Assembly: GCF_026283945.1 (NCBI RefSeq)
Contig: NZ_JAPDPC010000001.1
Span: 620,001 to 684,000, forward strand
Direction: 5' to 3'
Length of the DNA stretch: 64,000 nucleotides
Source: Dyella humicola
GTDB lineage: Bacteria; Pseudomonadota; Gammaproteobacteria; Xanthomonadales; Rhodanobacteraceae
The notes beneath the pieces are model-generated. The model did no database searches, was not told the DNA's origin, and was given only the letters and a program-made list of their open reading frames with translations. This document shows positions 16,719 to 26,349 of this stretch, piece after piece. A program made the translations under genes and the position numbers. The stretch's first letter is position 1. Each line of letters begins with the position of its first letter.

Positions 16719-19628
16719 TTAGAACTTCACGGTGGCGCGGGCCCAGTAGTAGCGGCCGAGGGTGTCATACGTTGCCGTATCCACGTTGAAGTTCTGGCCG
16801 TTCTGATAGATGAGCGGTGGCGTCTTGTCGCTCAGGTTGTCTACGCCGATATCGAAGCGGGTATGGATCTGCGGAATCTCGTAGCCGGCCGTGATCGACT
16901 GGTAGAGCACCGAAGCCATCGGTGCGTTGGCGCCGGTGGTGAAGTCCGCATTGAGGTTGGTCAGGCGGTGGATGTAGCGCCCCTGCCACTGTGCGCTCCA
17001 GTTGCCCAAGGCCCAGTTCAAGGTGAGCGTGCCACGCCAGCGAGCGATATTGCCGAACTGCTGGGTGTACGTGCCGGCATAGTTGACCGTGCCGGGGCCC
17101 GGCTGACCCGGGGTGGCGTTGTTGTTGAAGGTGGAGACATAGGTGGTGTTGAGCCCCGCCTTGAAGTTACCCGGGTTCACGCTGCCGATGTCGAAATGCG
17201 GAATCACATAGTTCAACGAGAAGTCGACGCCACTGGTGCTGAGGTTGCCCAGGTTCACCACCGGCGTATTGATGTAGTTCACCGCGCCAGCGAGCTTGCT
17301 GGTGTTGTTGTAGCGGTTGATGAACGCGCAATACGGGTTGCTGGCATCGCTGAAGCAGGAGTTGAGCACGGTCTGCGCCGCGATCGGCGTCAGCATGTCG
17401 TGCAGGTTGATGCGCCACACGTCGACACTGGTCGACAAGCCATTCGCCCAGTTCGGCGAATACACGAAGCCGTAGCTGATCGAATTGCCATGCTCGGGCT
17501 TCAGCGTACTGCCTGCCGGCACTGCGCCCGAGTAGTAGGCCGTGACCTGGCCCAACGGGTTACCGCTCCACTGCGGCGGAACGAACTGACAGGCGGAGTT
17601 CTGGTGCGGGGCTAGCTGGGCAGGGGTCAGGCCGACGCAAGGATCGCTGACAGTGGGGCCAGCAACCGTGCGGCCGTCGTACAGTTCGTCCAGGTTGGGC
17701 GCGCGGAACACCTGGGAGGCCGTGCCGCGAATCAGCAAGTCGGCGATCGGCCGGTACTCGATGGCGATCTTCGAATTGGTGGTCGTGCCGGTGGTGTTGT
17801 AGTGGGAAGTGCGAACACCAATGTCCACGTTCAACGCATAGGCCCACGGCTTATCCGACAGCAGCGGGACCAGCGTTTCGGCGTAAAGCTCACTCACGTT
17901 TTCGCTGCCACCGCCCGGCGAACCGCAGGCTTCGGCCAACACCGTGCAGGTGCCGGTCGCCACATCCAGAATGGCATCCGGCGTGACGCGGTAGCCCATG
18001 CTGGTGTCGCGATACAGCGCGCCGGCAGACAACTGCATCGCACCGGCGGGCAGATCCCACAGCTCGCCCGAAGTATTAATCTGGCCCTGCTTCATGGTGT
18101 TGGACAGGGTGTAGGTCGGCGCGTCCACACCCTTTCTCAGGACCGCAGTGACTGCCGGGTCAGCCTGATTGAAGATGTTCGCGCCGGCATCGATGGCCGC
18201 CTGGAAGGCCGGCACATTCACTTCGTTGAAGTTACGCTGGACACGCTGGGAGTAACCGTAATCGGCACTGGCATCCCAGATCCACGTGCTGGCGCCGAAG
18301 TTGCCGCGCAGACCGGCGTTCACCTGCTGGTTATCCGTCACGAACGTGTGCAGACGCGTGCCCAGGCCGGTGAGGCGCGTGCCCATCGCATAGCCGCTGT
18401 TCGGATCGCCAGGGATGGCGTTCTGGCTGAAGGTCACGCCGAACGGATTGTTCGGGTTGGTCGACGGCACGATCCAGCCATCGTTGGTGTTGGTGGGCGC
18501 CGGAGCGTCCTGACCGCTCGAACTGGTGTGGTTGTAGAACGCATCGGCGAAGAACGTCAGGTTATCCAGGAGCTTGTAGTTCGTGAGCACGAAGATGTTG
18601 TTTCGCGTCTGCTCGGTCTGGATGTAGTTGTAGGCGTTGTAGTTGAAGGTGTCGCCGGCGCCGCCATAGCAGCGGTAGTCGCTCAGGCTGTTGCCACTAC
18701 CGCCGGCGAGGGTGACATAGGTATTGCCCTGCGAGTTGACCTTGCAACCCGCGGGGGCGATGCCGGCCGGCACCAGGATGCGGCCCGTCGGAATGGTGCC
18801 GGAACCCGCCGGCGTCACCACGCCGCTGGAAAGATACAGCTGATGTGCCGTGAAATCGCGGCGCGTCGCCAGTACCGGACTCTGATGGTTGTAATCGATA
18901 CCAAGAACGATGTTGCCGCGGTCGTTGTTTGCGCCCGCTGTCAGCTGGGCACCATGACGCTGGCCATCACCATGGTCGGAAATGCCGTCGTTAACGCTGA
19001 GCTCGGCGCCGTGGTAGTCCTTGCGCAGGATGAAGTTGACCACGCCACCGATGGCGTCCGAGCCGTAAACCGTCGACGCGCCTTCGGCCAACACGTCGAT
19101 ACGCTCGATCATGTTCTGCGGAATCATGTTGACGTCGGCATTGGCCAGACGCTGACCGTCCACCAGCACCAGGGTGCGGTTGACGCCCAGGCCGCGCAGC
19201 GACACGCGTGCGGCACCGTCGCCGCCTTCCAGCGTGGGGCTCGCGCCGCCACCGCCGTTGCTGTTGTTCTGGGTGTTGGTGGCGTTGCCCGAGATGGCGG
19301 GCAGTGCCTGCAGCACGTTGCCCAGGGTGGGACTGCCGTTGTTGGAAATCGCGCTGCGATCCAGTGTCACCACCGGGCTGGCCGTTTCGGCGTCGACGCG
19401 ACGGATCAGCGAGCCGGTGACCGAGACCGCCGTCAGTGTTTTGGCGTTGCTCTGCTTGGCCTGCTCGGTGCCGCCTTGACTGGTCTGGCCTTGCGCCGCA
19501 GGACCCTGGGTGGTCGAAGCATCCTTACTGTTCGCATCTTGGGCCTGTGCCATCGCGGCCGATGAAGCCATGCCGACAGTAAGGGCCAAGCGCACCGCTA
19601 TGGATAGACGATTGTAGTTGGACTGCAT
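16719..19628 (-). CDS. TonB-dependent outer-membrane receptor
   Basis: A 969-residue outer-membrane receptor that would import a ligand using TonB energy. The start at 19628 follows CGGGGAG and gives the signal peptide RLALTVGMASSAAMAQAQ. Then come a Ser/Thr/Gln-rich linker, the plug (TAVSVTGSLIRRVDAETASP; VSLRGLGVNRTLVLVDGQRL; STVYGSDAIGGVVNFILRKD) and a 22-strand barrel ending in the aromatic residue of ATVKF. The plug sequence matches the Xanthomonadales group of receptors often linked with oligosaccharide or peptide uptake. The ligand is not deducible. No riboswitch is seen upstream. It is followed by the TPR-sulfotransferase gene. Confidence 0.95.
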   Translation of the reverse strand: MQSNYNRLSIAVRLALTVGMASSAAMAQAQDANSKDASTTQGPAAQGQTSQGGTEQAKQSNAKTLTAVSVTGSLIRRVDAETASPVVTLDRSAISNNGSPTLGNVLQALPAISGNATNTQNNSNGGGGASPTLEGGDGAARVSLRGLGVNRTLVLVDGQRLANADVNMIPQNMIERIDVLAEGASTVYGSDAIGGVVNFILRKDYHGAELSVNDGISDHGDGQRHGAQLTAGANNDRGNIVLGIDYNHQSPVLATRRDFTAHQLYLSSGVVTPAGSGTIPTGRILVPAGIAPAGCKVNSQGNTYVTLAGGSGNSLSDYRCYGGAGDTFNYNAYNYIQTEQTRNNIFVLTNYKLLDNLTFFADAFYNHTSSSGQDAPAPTNTNDGWIVPSTNPNNPFGVTFSQNAIPGDPNSGYAMGTRLTGLGTRLHTFVTDNQQVNAGLRGNFGASTWIWDASADYGYSQRVQRNFNEVNVPAFQAAIDAGANIFNQADPAVTAVLRKGVDAPTYTLSNTMKQGQINTSGELWDLPAGAMQLSAGALYRDTSMGYRVTPDAILDVATGTCTVLAEACGSPGGGSENVSELYAETLVPLLSDKPWAYALNVDIGVRTSHYNTTGTTTNSKIAIEYRPIADLLIRGTASQVFRAPNLDELYDGRTVAGPTVSDPCVGLTPAQLAPHQNSACQFVPPQWSGNPLGQVTAYYSGAVPAGSTLKPEHGNSISYGFVYSPNWANGLSTSVDVWRINLHDMLTPIAAQTVLNSCFSDASNPYCAFINRYNNTSKLAGAVNYINTPVVNLGNLSTSGVDFSLNYVIPHFDIGSVNPGNFKAGLNTTYVSTFNNNATPGQPGPGTVNYAGTYTQQFGNIARWRGTLTLNWALGNWSAQWQGRYIHRLTNLNADFTTGANAPMASVLYQSITAGYEIPQIHTRFDIGVDNLSDKTPPLIYQNGQNFNVDTATYDTLGRYYWARATVKF

Positions 19629-19788
19629 TGTCACTCCCCGAATGTTTGGCAAAACAAGCCCGTACGGGCGCCTGGACGTCCGTAGGTGTTTCGTGTTGCC
19701 GTTGTATCCCCGACCCAACTGTTTCAGGAAATGGGGGGCGAGTAAAGGGGTTCTTAACAAATCTTCTTGCGAATTGGCGCGAAGGGCC

Positions 19789-20892
19789 TTAGCCGGGCAG
19801 CGGGTTGGCGAACAAATCGCTCTGCGCTGCGAAGCTGTCGGCGTCCACGAAGCCCGCCAGCCCAACGCCTACCAGCCGGTAGCGGCTATCCGCGGGCCGC
19901 TCCACCCGGTCACGCAAGGCACAGGCGATGTCGGCCAGTTCGGTGGCCGAGGTGGGGCGTGTAGGGGGCGTGAAACTTCGGGTCAACGTATGAAAATCCG
20001 ATGTCTTCAGCTTCAGCACGACGGTGCGCGCCAGCCGAGCGTGCTCTCCTTGAGCTTCCTGTTCGTGCGCGGCCCAGGCTTTCGCTGCCAGTCGACGAAT
20101 ATGAGGCGCAAGATCGTGCAGGCCGAGGTCATGTTCAAACGTGTCCTCGGCGGACACCTGCAGGGTCGGACGGTCTGGCTGGACCGGGTAGTCGTCGATG
20201 CCCAGCGACAATTCCCGCAGACGCCGCCCCCAACGTCCGAAGCGTTGTTCCAGCTCATGTTCCGGTCGCAGGCGCAGGTCGCCCACGGTGACGATGCCCA
20301 GGTCGGTGAGCCTGGCCTCCATGACCTTGCCCACCCCCGGCAGTCGGCCTACCGGCAAGGGCGCGAGAAAGGCCTCGACCTGATGCGGCCGGATCACGAA
20401 CTGCCCGTCCGGCTTGCGCCAGTCGGAGGCAATCTTGGCCAGGAACTTGTTCGGCGCCACGCCTGCCGACGCGGTGAGCTGGGTTTCCTCGCGTATCGCG
20501 GCGCGAATGGCCTCGGCCGTCGCCGTTGCGGAGGGCAAGCCGGTGCGGATGGTCGTGACGTCCAGATACGCCTCGTCGAGCGACAGCGGCTCGATCAGGT
20601 CGGTGTGGCGTCCGAAGATTTCGCGTATCTGGCGGGACACGGCCTTGTAGCGCGTGAAGTCTGGCGGTACGAAGATCGCTTGCGGGCATAGCCGTTCAGC
20701 CCGGACCGCCGGCATGGCCGAACGCACGCCGAAACGGCGCGCCTCGTAACTGGCGGCGCACACCACCGAGCGCGCGCCGCGCCATGCCACCACCACGGGC
20801 TTGCCGCGTAGCGAGGGGTCGTCGCGCTGCTCCACCGACGCATAGAACGCGTCCATGTCGACATGGATGATTTTTCGGGGAGTGCTGGGCAC
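19789..20892 (-). CDS. dinB: DNA polymerase IV (Y-family translesion polymerase)
   Basis: An error-prone polymerase that copies damaged DNA. The 367-residue product shows the Y-family palm motifs KIIHVDMDAFYASVEQRDD at the N-terminus and EPLSLDEAYLDVT near 100-112 (Asp-Glu metal ligands), the thumb helix-hairpin-helix LPGVGKVMEARLTDLGI, and a little-finger domain to the end. The canonical beta-clamp-binding tail is represented by QSDLFANP near the C-terminus. The start is assigned to a GTG at 20892, where homology begins; no ribosome-binding site is clear, and the open frame continues 240 bases further. It lies 92 bases after the QEGLA-motif gene and is probably co-transcribed. No LexA box was recognised. 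Confidence 0.93.
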   Translation of the reverse strand: MPSTPRKIIHVDMDAFYASVEQRDDPSLRGKPVVVAWRGARSVVCAASYEARRFGVRSAMPAVRAERLCPQAIFVPPDFTRYKAVSRQIREIFGRHTDLIEPLSLDEAYLDVTTIRTGLPSATATAEAIRAAIREETQLTASAGVAPNKFLAKIASDWRKPDGQFVIRPHQVEAFLAPLPVGRLPGVGKVMEARLTDLGIVTVGDLRLRPEHELEQRFGRWGRRLRELSLGIDDYPVQPDRPTLQVSAEDTFEHDLGLHDLAPHIRRLAAKAWAAHEQEAQGEHARLARTVVLKLKTSDFHTLTRSFTPPTRPTSATELADIACALRDRVERPADSRYRLVGVGLAGFVDADSFAAQSDLFANPLPG

Positions 20893-20984
20893 GGCTGCGA
20901 CGATGGCGGGCGGGTCCGCACAGTCAATCACGAAACCCGCCGCCGTGTGCACGCCAGGCCGTCCCTGGCCCGGTCGATCCCTGG

Positions 20985-22310
20985 TTAGTGGCGGTTGGCT
21001 TGCAGGGACTGGTCCACCAGCTCGTTCTCGTAGGCTACGAAGCAGTCCAGGTCGAGCGTGTCCAGGCGGAAACGGTTGGCGGCGGTGAAGAACGCCATCA
21101 ATGAAAGGATGCGCTGGGGATTTCGCGCCCACGGCGGCACGTAGACCGCACGCGCAATCAGGCCGCTTTGCAGGAAGGGCGACAGGTTGATCACGTCGGT
21201 GGTGGTCACCCGCCCCGCAAACAGCAGAGGCAGCATTTCCGCGCGGCCTTCCTGCAGCACCTTGCGGATGAAGATGTAGATGATCATGACGCCTTGCAGA
21301 TAGGCGCTGTCCTTGGTGAAGCAGATGCGACCGCGCACATCGCCGCCGCGGAAGATGCGCGAGGCGCTGCGGTAGCTTTCGACGGGCGTCTGGCCCGCGT
21401 CGAGGAAGCCGCGAAACACCTCAATGAAGTCCGCGCCATCGAGCGCCCGCTTCACCATGATGACGCGCAGCGCGACACGGCGCAGGCGATTGAGGTCGAT
21501 CGAGCCGGTAATGATCTCGGAGAAAGTGGCCAACCCTTCCTGCGCGCGCGTGGTGCGCGGGGCACCCAGGCCCAGCGACTTCAGATACGGCTGGTGCTTG
21601 CCGTTAAGCGCGGTGGCGGTGTGCACGAACGCCTCGTGCTCGGTCAGTTGGTCCAGGTCGAGTTCGGAGAACAGCGCGGTCGAACGGAGATTGATGCTTT
21701 TGCTGCCAGCGGTGGCCTTGGACGGCAGGTCGGGGTTCAGCACCACGTCGACCTTGTCCTTGTCGAAAAACTGGCCGAGTCGTTCGCGTAGTCGCTCGGC
21801 AAATATATCGGCAGGGATATCCGCCGGCACCGGCAGCACGCCCTCGCGGCCGATCAGGTCATCGCTGATGTCCAGTACATCCTGGGCGGCCTCGACGGAA
21901 CTGGCGGTCTGGCCGGGATGAATCATGTCCGGACGTCCGTACAGGATGGTGGAGCAGCGGGTGAACTCTTCCGTGCCGACGCCCATCAGCATCTGGGCGG
22001 CCGTGAGGTAACTCCATGCCGTCTTGAACAGCCAGTCGCCAATCGGGTGACCGCGATCGAGCTTCGCCATGATCGCTTTCAAGGCGGCCATTTCGCCGGT
22101 GAGGTCCGGATGTCGCACCGGCGGTTGCGGCAGGGCCGGATGGCCACGCTCGAATCCCTGCAGAAACGTGTTCTCCAGCTCGACTGGCCAGTCGATGGCC
22201 TTCAGCACCCTGATCTTGCGGGCCGCGGCGATCAGCTCGCGATCGCATTCCAGGAATTGGCTCAGGACCTTGTCGTCCTCAGGCCGAAGATCGCTAGCGA
22301 CGGTATTCAT
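20985..22310 (-). CDS. QEGLA-motif (DUF1704 / MATCAP-like) putative metallopeptidase
   Basis: A 441-residue member of the family once called 'flavohemoglobin expression-modulating QEGLA motif protein' and now grouped with eukaryotic MATCAP tyrosine carboxypeptidases. The presumed zinc site is HEAFVH at residues 225-230 with the downstream glutamate of QEGLATF near 258. The usual family motif has a Thr before the second His, and here it is Val. The N-terminal helical part (residues 1-150) and the C-terminal helical part are also typical. GGAGG precedes the ATG at 22310 with a four-base spacer. It lies upstream of dinB on the same strand. The bacterial substrate is unknown. Confidence 0.85.
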   Translation of the reverse strand: MNTVASDLRPEDDKVLSQFLECDRELIAAARKIRVLKAIDWPVELENTFLQGFERGHPALPQPPVRHPDLTGEMAALKAIMAKLDRGHPIGDWLFKTAWSYLTAAQMLMGVGTEEFTRCSTILYGRPDMIHPGQTASSVEAAQDVLDISDDLIGREGVLPVPADIPADIFAERLRERLGQFFDKDKVDVVLNPDLPSKATAGSKSINLRSTALFSELDLDQLTEHEAFVHTATALNGKHQPYLKSLGLGAPRTTRAQEGLATFSEIITGSIDLNRLRRVALRVIMVKRALDGADFIEVFRGFLDAGQTPVESYRSASRIFRGGDVRGRICFTKDSAYLQGVMIIYIFIRKVLQEGRAEMLPLLFAGRVTTTDVINLSPFLQSGLIARAVYVPPWARNPQRILSLMAFFTAANRFRLDTLDLDCFVAYENELVDQSLQANRH

Positions 22311-22665
22311 GACGCCTCCGGGGGGTCGTCGGTCGATACCTCGGGCCGACGTGAACGTGGCAGGGAGGAGGGCACTATGCGCCCGTGCTGTTTCACGCGC
22401 GTCCGAAGAATTACTGAAGCAAGGGAACTTGCCCGCGAGATGGCTGGCGCCGAGCGTCCCCCATCGTCGCGCTGCACTCCGCGACGAATGACAGCAGCGG
22501 CATCCAGCGGTGCGCGCGGCTTGATGGGCCGGGTGACCGACGGGCTGCCCCACCGGGCGGGAGTCCCCTCCGTGATCAACGTGTTACAGCATCGTGTCGA
22601 AGTGAGTGCCGCACTCGGCTATCGTCCGTCCTTCGTATCTGATGCGCAGGATGCCGTTCCGCACC
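22311..22665. other. 355-base divergent gap between QEGLA-motif gene and permease
   Basis: The gap separates two divergently transcribed genes and so should hold both promoters. I see no convincing -35/-10 pair, palindrome or hairpin, and the open frames crossing it are extensions of the flanking genes. Earlier in-frame starts of the permease fall at 22606, 22642 and 22651. Confidence 0.4.
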
Positions 22666-23994
22666 ATGACTGCCGAAACCTCACCCTCCTATCTGCGTCG
22701 CCTGGGCACCTGGGACGCTGCCGCCATCGTGATTGGCGGCGTCATCGGTGCCGGCATCTTTCGCAGCGCCTCTACGGTGGCCGAACGCACATCGTCCGGC
22801 GCACAGTTGCTCACGCTGTGGGCGGTGGGCGGCCTGCTGACGCTGGCGGGCGTGCTCTGCTATGCCGAGTTGGGTGCACGGCGGCCGCAGGCCGGTGGTG
22901 TCTACATCTACCTGCGTGAGGCGTTTGGGCAGCTGCCGGCGTTCCTGTTCGGCTGGACCATGGCGCTGATCAACTACCCCGGCAGCGTAGCGGCGGTGGC
23001 CACCACGTTTGCGGATTACTTTTGCGCCGCGATCGGTTTGCCTCTGCTGTGGGTGAAACCGATAGCGGCGGGTGCCATCACCTTTATCGTGGGTGTGAAC
23101 TTTTTCGGCGTCAAAGCCGGCGCGCGCATGCAGAACCTGTTCACCCTGCTCAAGCTCACGGCCATCGTCTTGCTGGTGGTCGTCGGTTTGGTGCTGGCGC
23201 GCGGACAGCTCGGCTCGGTGCTGGCGCCGGACACGCTGCATCCGGTGCCGCCGGGCGCGTTCCTGGGCGCGTTGCTGCCGGTGCTGTTCACCTATGGTGG
23301 CTTCCACTACCTCAACGATCTGGCCGGTGAAGTGCGCGAACCGCAGCGCACCTTGCCGCGAGCGCTGGGGCTGGGCCTGGGCGGCGTCGTGATTTGCTAT
23401 GTGCTGGTCAACTTCGCTTATCTGGCAGGCTTGGGCCACGCGGGCCTGGCCGCCAGCCAGGCGCCGGCGGCCGACCTGATGCGCAAGCTGTTCGGTGAGC
23501 ACGGCGCGCGCCTGATCGCCGTCGGCATTGCCTGCTCCACCTTTGGCTATTGCAGCATCGCTATCGCCGGCGGTGCGCGCGTGCTGCAGACGATGGGCGC
23601 CGACGGCATGTTCTTCCGCGCGGTGGGACGGATCGACGCGCGCTCGCGCGCACCGCAGATGGCGCTGGCCGTGCTTGGCGCGTGGGCCATCGTGCTGGTG
23701 CTGTCCGGAAGTTTCGGCCAGCTGCTCGACTACACCACGGTGGGCGAGTGGCTATCGCACGCTTTCGGCATCGCCACGCTGTTCTGGTATCGGCATCGCT
23801 TCAGAAATGAGCCCTCGCCATATCGCGTACCGTTCTATCCGCTGCTGCCGCTGCTGTTCGTTTGCACCGTGCTGGGCGTGATCGTGGCGACCACGATTCA
23901 CTCGCCCGGCGATGCCGGCATGAGCTTGGCGCTGATCCTGCTTGGCGTGCCGGTGTATTACGCGTGGCGTGCCTGGCAAAAGAGGGTGGCGTGA
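22666..23994 (+). CDS. APC-superfamily amino-acid permease
   Basis: A 442-residue inner-membrane transporter with about twelve hydrophobic segments. The first helix carries the APC substrate motif IGGVIGAGIFRSAS (about residues 20-33), and later parts include PQAGGVYIYLREAFGQLPAFLFGW and FTYGGFHYLNDLAGEVREPQRTLPRAL, both conserved in the LAT/YfnA-like branch. It probably exchanges or imports neutral or cationic amino acids. The start at 22666 gives the usual short N-terminal tail; ATGs at 22642 and 22651 are alternatives, and none has a good ribosome-binding site. The next gene starts 70 bases downstream. Confidence 0.88.
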   Translation: MTAETSPSYLRRLGTWDAAAIVIGGVIGAGIFRSASTVAERTSSGAQLLTLWAVGGLLTLAGVLCYAELGARRPQAGGVYIYLREAFGQLPAFLFGWTMALINYPGSVAAVATTFADYFCAAIGLPLLWVKPIAAGAITFIVGVNFFGVKAGARMQNLFTLLKLTAIVLLVVVGLVLARGQLGSVLAPDTLHPVPPGAFLGALLPVLFTYGGFHYLNDLAGEVREPQRTLPRALGLGLGGVVICYVLVNFAYLAGLGHAGLAASQAPAADLMRKLFGEHGARLIAVGIACSTFGYCSIAIAGGARVLQTMGADGMFFRAVGRIDARSRAPQMALAVLGAWAIVLVLSGSFGQLLDYTTVGEWLSHAFGIATLFWYRHRFRNEPSPYRVPFYPLLPLLFVCTVLGVIVATTIHSPGDAGMSLALILLGVPVYYAWRAWQKRVA

Positions 23995-24064
23995 TTTCTC
24001 ACGGCAAGGCAGCCTTCAGTTGCTGCAGGCATACTGCGGCTATTTCCTTGTGCTCGAGTCGCCG

Positions 24065-26245
24065 ATGAAACGGATTGCCATCGCCACGTCTTGCCTGCTT
24101 GCGCTGGCAGCCTGTCATTCGGGCTCGGATACCGACCGGGCCGACCTTAGCCGCAGCACGCCGACTCCGGCACCGGCTTCGCCCGCAGCGCCCACCAAGC
24201 CGACCACGCAAACCACGCTCGACCAGGTGCAGCGCGACGGCGCGCCCGTGACCGTGAGTGGCATGTCGCTGCAGAAGTACACCTTCGAACCTTCGCCACA
24301 ACCACAGCTGGTGGTGTCGCTGACCCAGGGCGATTGGGATTGGTCGAAGGAAGGCGCGTTGCGCGTGGATATGCAGAATGCGATGGCTTGGGCAGTGACG
24401 CTCACGGTGGACATCGACGGTGCCGATACGGGGCAGCATCTGCATGCCACGGTCGCCGTTCCGGCGGGTCCGCCACAAACGCTGGTGGTGCCGTTACATG
24501 CGACCTCGCCGCGGGCGATGGGCATGCAGGCAGGGCCGCCGATGCCCTACACCGCTGGCAACCAGCGGATTCTGCTGGCAACCACGGTGGAGGGCTCCAT
24601 CGACCTGGCGCACGTGAAAGCCGTGCGATTGGGCACGCCTTCGCCCACCGCACCGCAGACCCTGCTGTTCGGCAAACTGGATACGTCCAGGGGCGTACAT
24701 GAGCTGCGCGACGCCTATACCGGCATCGTCGATGCTTGGGGCCAGTACACGCGCGGGCAATGGCCAGGCAAGGTCGATTCCGACGATGCCTTACGTGGTC
24801 GACACGGGAAGGCAGCGCAAGAGCCGGCCGCCACGCCGGCGGCGCGCAAGGGCTTCGATCGCTACGGTGGCCGCACCGACATGCCGCCGTTCAAGGCAAG
24901 CGGCTGGTTTCGTAGCGAGCGGCGTGATGGTCGCTGGCAATTGGTGACGCCTGAAGGGCACGCGTTCTTTTCGTTGGGTGTGAATGTCGTCGACGATGAC
25001 GGCGGCCGCACCTATATCGAAGGCCGCGAGTTCATGTTCAAGGAACTGCCGCCCAACAGCGGACGCTGGGCGCCATTTTACGGCACCGGCGACAACCGCC
25101 AGGGCGGGCAGGGCGCGTCAGCCGGCATCGGCTTCAACCACGGGCGCTGGTTTGATTTCTATTCCGCCAACCTGTTCCTGGCCGATGGCCGGCATTGGCG
25201 ACAGGCATGGCGTGCGCGCACGCTCGATCGCCTGGAGAGCTGGGGCTTCAACACCTTGGGCAACTGGAGTGACGATGCGTTGACCCAGACGCACCACCTG
25301 GCTTACACGCGCTCGATCAATATCTCCGGCGTGTTCGGCAACGTCTCCAGCGGCTACGACTACTGGGGCCGCATGCCTGATCCGTTCGATCCGCGCTTCG
25401 CGCAGGCGACCGAGGCGGCCGTGGCGCAGGCGACCAAGGAAGTCCGCGACGATCCGTGGCTGCTTGGCTACTTCGCCGACAACGAGCTAGCCTGGGCCGG
25501 TCAGGGTCCGCAAGGTCGCTGGGGGCTGGCGCAGGGTACCTTGCGCGGTGAAGCTCGCAGCCCAGCCAAGCAGGCTTTTATCGCTGCGTTGAAGAAGAAG
25601 TACAGCGACCCGTCGAAACTCGCCGCGGCATGGGGCATCACGCTGGCTTCATGGGACGCATTGGATGCCACCAATTTTGCCGCGCCCCAGCCGGACGAGG
25701 CACACCCGGCGATTGCCGACGACTACAGTGCATGGCTGCGGCAGTACGCGGACCAGTATTTCCGCACCGTAGTGCAGGCGATTCACAAGCACGACCCGCA
25801 TCACCTGTTTCTTGGCGGCCGCTTTGCCGTGCACACGCCGGAGGTGGTGGCATCCTGCGCCGAGAATTGCGATGTGGTCAGCTTCAACGCTTACGCCGAT
25901 GTGCCGGAACATGCGTTCGATGCCGCTGCATTCGCGAAGCTCAACAAGCCCGCGCTGATCACCGAGTTCCACTTTGGTTCCGATGACCGCGGCTCGTTCG
26001 GCAAGGGCGTAGTGCCAGTGTGGAACGAGCAGCAGCGCGGCGAAGCCTATGCACGCTATATCGCGGCGGCGGTGGCCAATCCTGCCATCGTCGGCGCGCA
26101 CTGGTTCCAGTACGTAGACCAGCCGGTGACGGGGCGTCTGCTCGATGGCGAGAACGCGCATATCGGCCTGGTGGCGATTACCGACAAGCCCTTCCACGGT
26201 TTCGTGGAAGCGGTGCGCGAGGCGAATCGCAAGACAGGGTATTGA
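24065..26245 (+). CDS. Agarase-like glycoside hydrolase, lipoprotein
   Basis: A 726-residue predicted lipoprotein. The signal peptide ends in the lipobox LAAC (Cys near residue 18), and no Asp follows the Cys, so outer-membrane placement is likely. A Pro/Ala/Thr-rich linker and a beta-sandwich part (about residues 60-240) precede a GH50/GH-A type barrel with GWFRSERRDGRWQLVTPEGH, FADNELAWAG (candidate acid/base Glu) and ITEFHFGSDDRG (candidate nucleophile Glu). The family label 'agarase' is by resemblance; the actual polysaccharide may be another galactan or plant glycan. The frame is open further upstream (23942), but the lipobox fixes the start at 24065. Confidence 0.85.
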   Translation: MKRIAIATSCLLALAACHSGSDTDRADLSRSTPTPAPASPAAPTKPTTQTTLDQVQRDGAPVTVSGMSLQKYTFEPSPQPQLVVSLTQGDWDWSKEGALRVDMQNAMAWAVTLTVDIDGADTGQHLHATVAVPAGPPQTLVVPLHATSPRAMGMQAGPPMPYTAGNQRILLATTVEGSIDLAHVKAVRLGTPSPTAPQTLLFGKLDTSRGVHELRDAYTGIVDAWGQYTRGQWPGKVDSDDALRGRHGKAAQEPAATPAARKGFDRYGGRTDMPPFKASGWFRSERRDGRWQLVTPEGHAFFSLGVNVVDDDGGRTYIEGREFMFKELPPNSGRWAPFYGTGDNRQGGQGASAGIGFNHGRWFDFYSANLFLADGRHWRQAWRARTLDRLESWGFNTLGNWSDDALTQTHHLAYTRSINISGVFGNVSSGYDYWGRMPDPFDPRFAQATEAAVAQATKEVRDDPWLLGYFADNELAWAGQGPQGRWGLAQGTLRGEARSPAKQAFIAALKKKYSDPSKLAAAWGITLASWDALDATNFAAPQPDEAHPAIADDYSAWLRQYADQYFRTVVQAIHKHDPHHLFLGGRFAVHTPEVVASCAENCDVVSFNAYADVPEHAFDAAAFAKLNKPALITEFHFGSDDRGSFGKGVVPVWNEQQRGEAYARYIAAAVANPAIVGAHWFQYVDQPVTGRLLDGENAHIGLVAITDKPFHGFVEAVREANRKTGY

Positions 26246-26256
26246 TCGTCGCTTTT

Positions 26257-26310
26257 CTCCCTCTCCCCTGCGGGGAGAGGGTAGGGTGAGGGGCCAATCT
26301 TGCGATTACG
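26257..26310. repeat. CTC-type intergenic repeat, copy 3
   Basis: CCCTCTCCCC (26259-26268) pairs with GGGGAGAGGG (26272-26281), followed by TAGGGTGAGGGGCC and TCTTGCGATTACGG. It forms a head-to-head pair with the inverted copy at 26350, an arrangement like the BIME pairs of REP elements. Confidence 0.8.
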
Positions 26311-26349
26311 GTCGGTTCGAAGCCGGATTCCTTGAGACTTCCCCGCGAG

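Noticed and set aside
17802-19565. 587-codon open frame antisense to the TonB receptor gene
   Set aside because: High GC at the third position opens long frames opposite real genes. It shows no domain, no ribosome-binding site, and the receptor on the other strand is certain.
19629-19788. Riboswitch (cobalamin or similar) before the TonB receptor
   Set aside because: No B12-box or paired core is visible in the 160-base gap.
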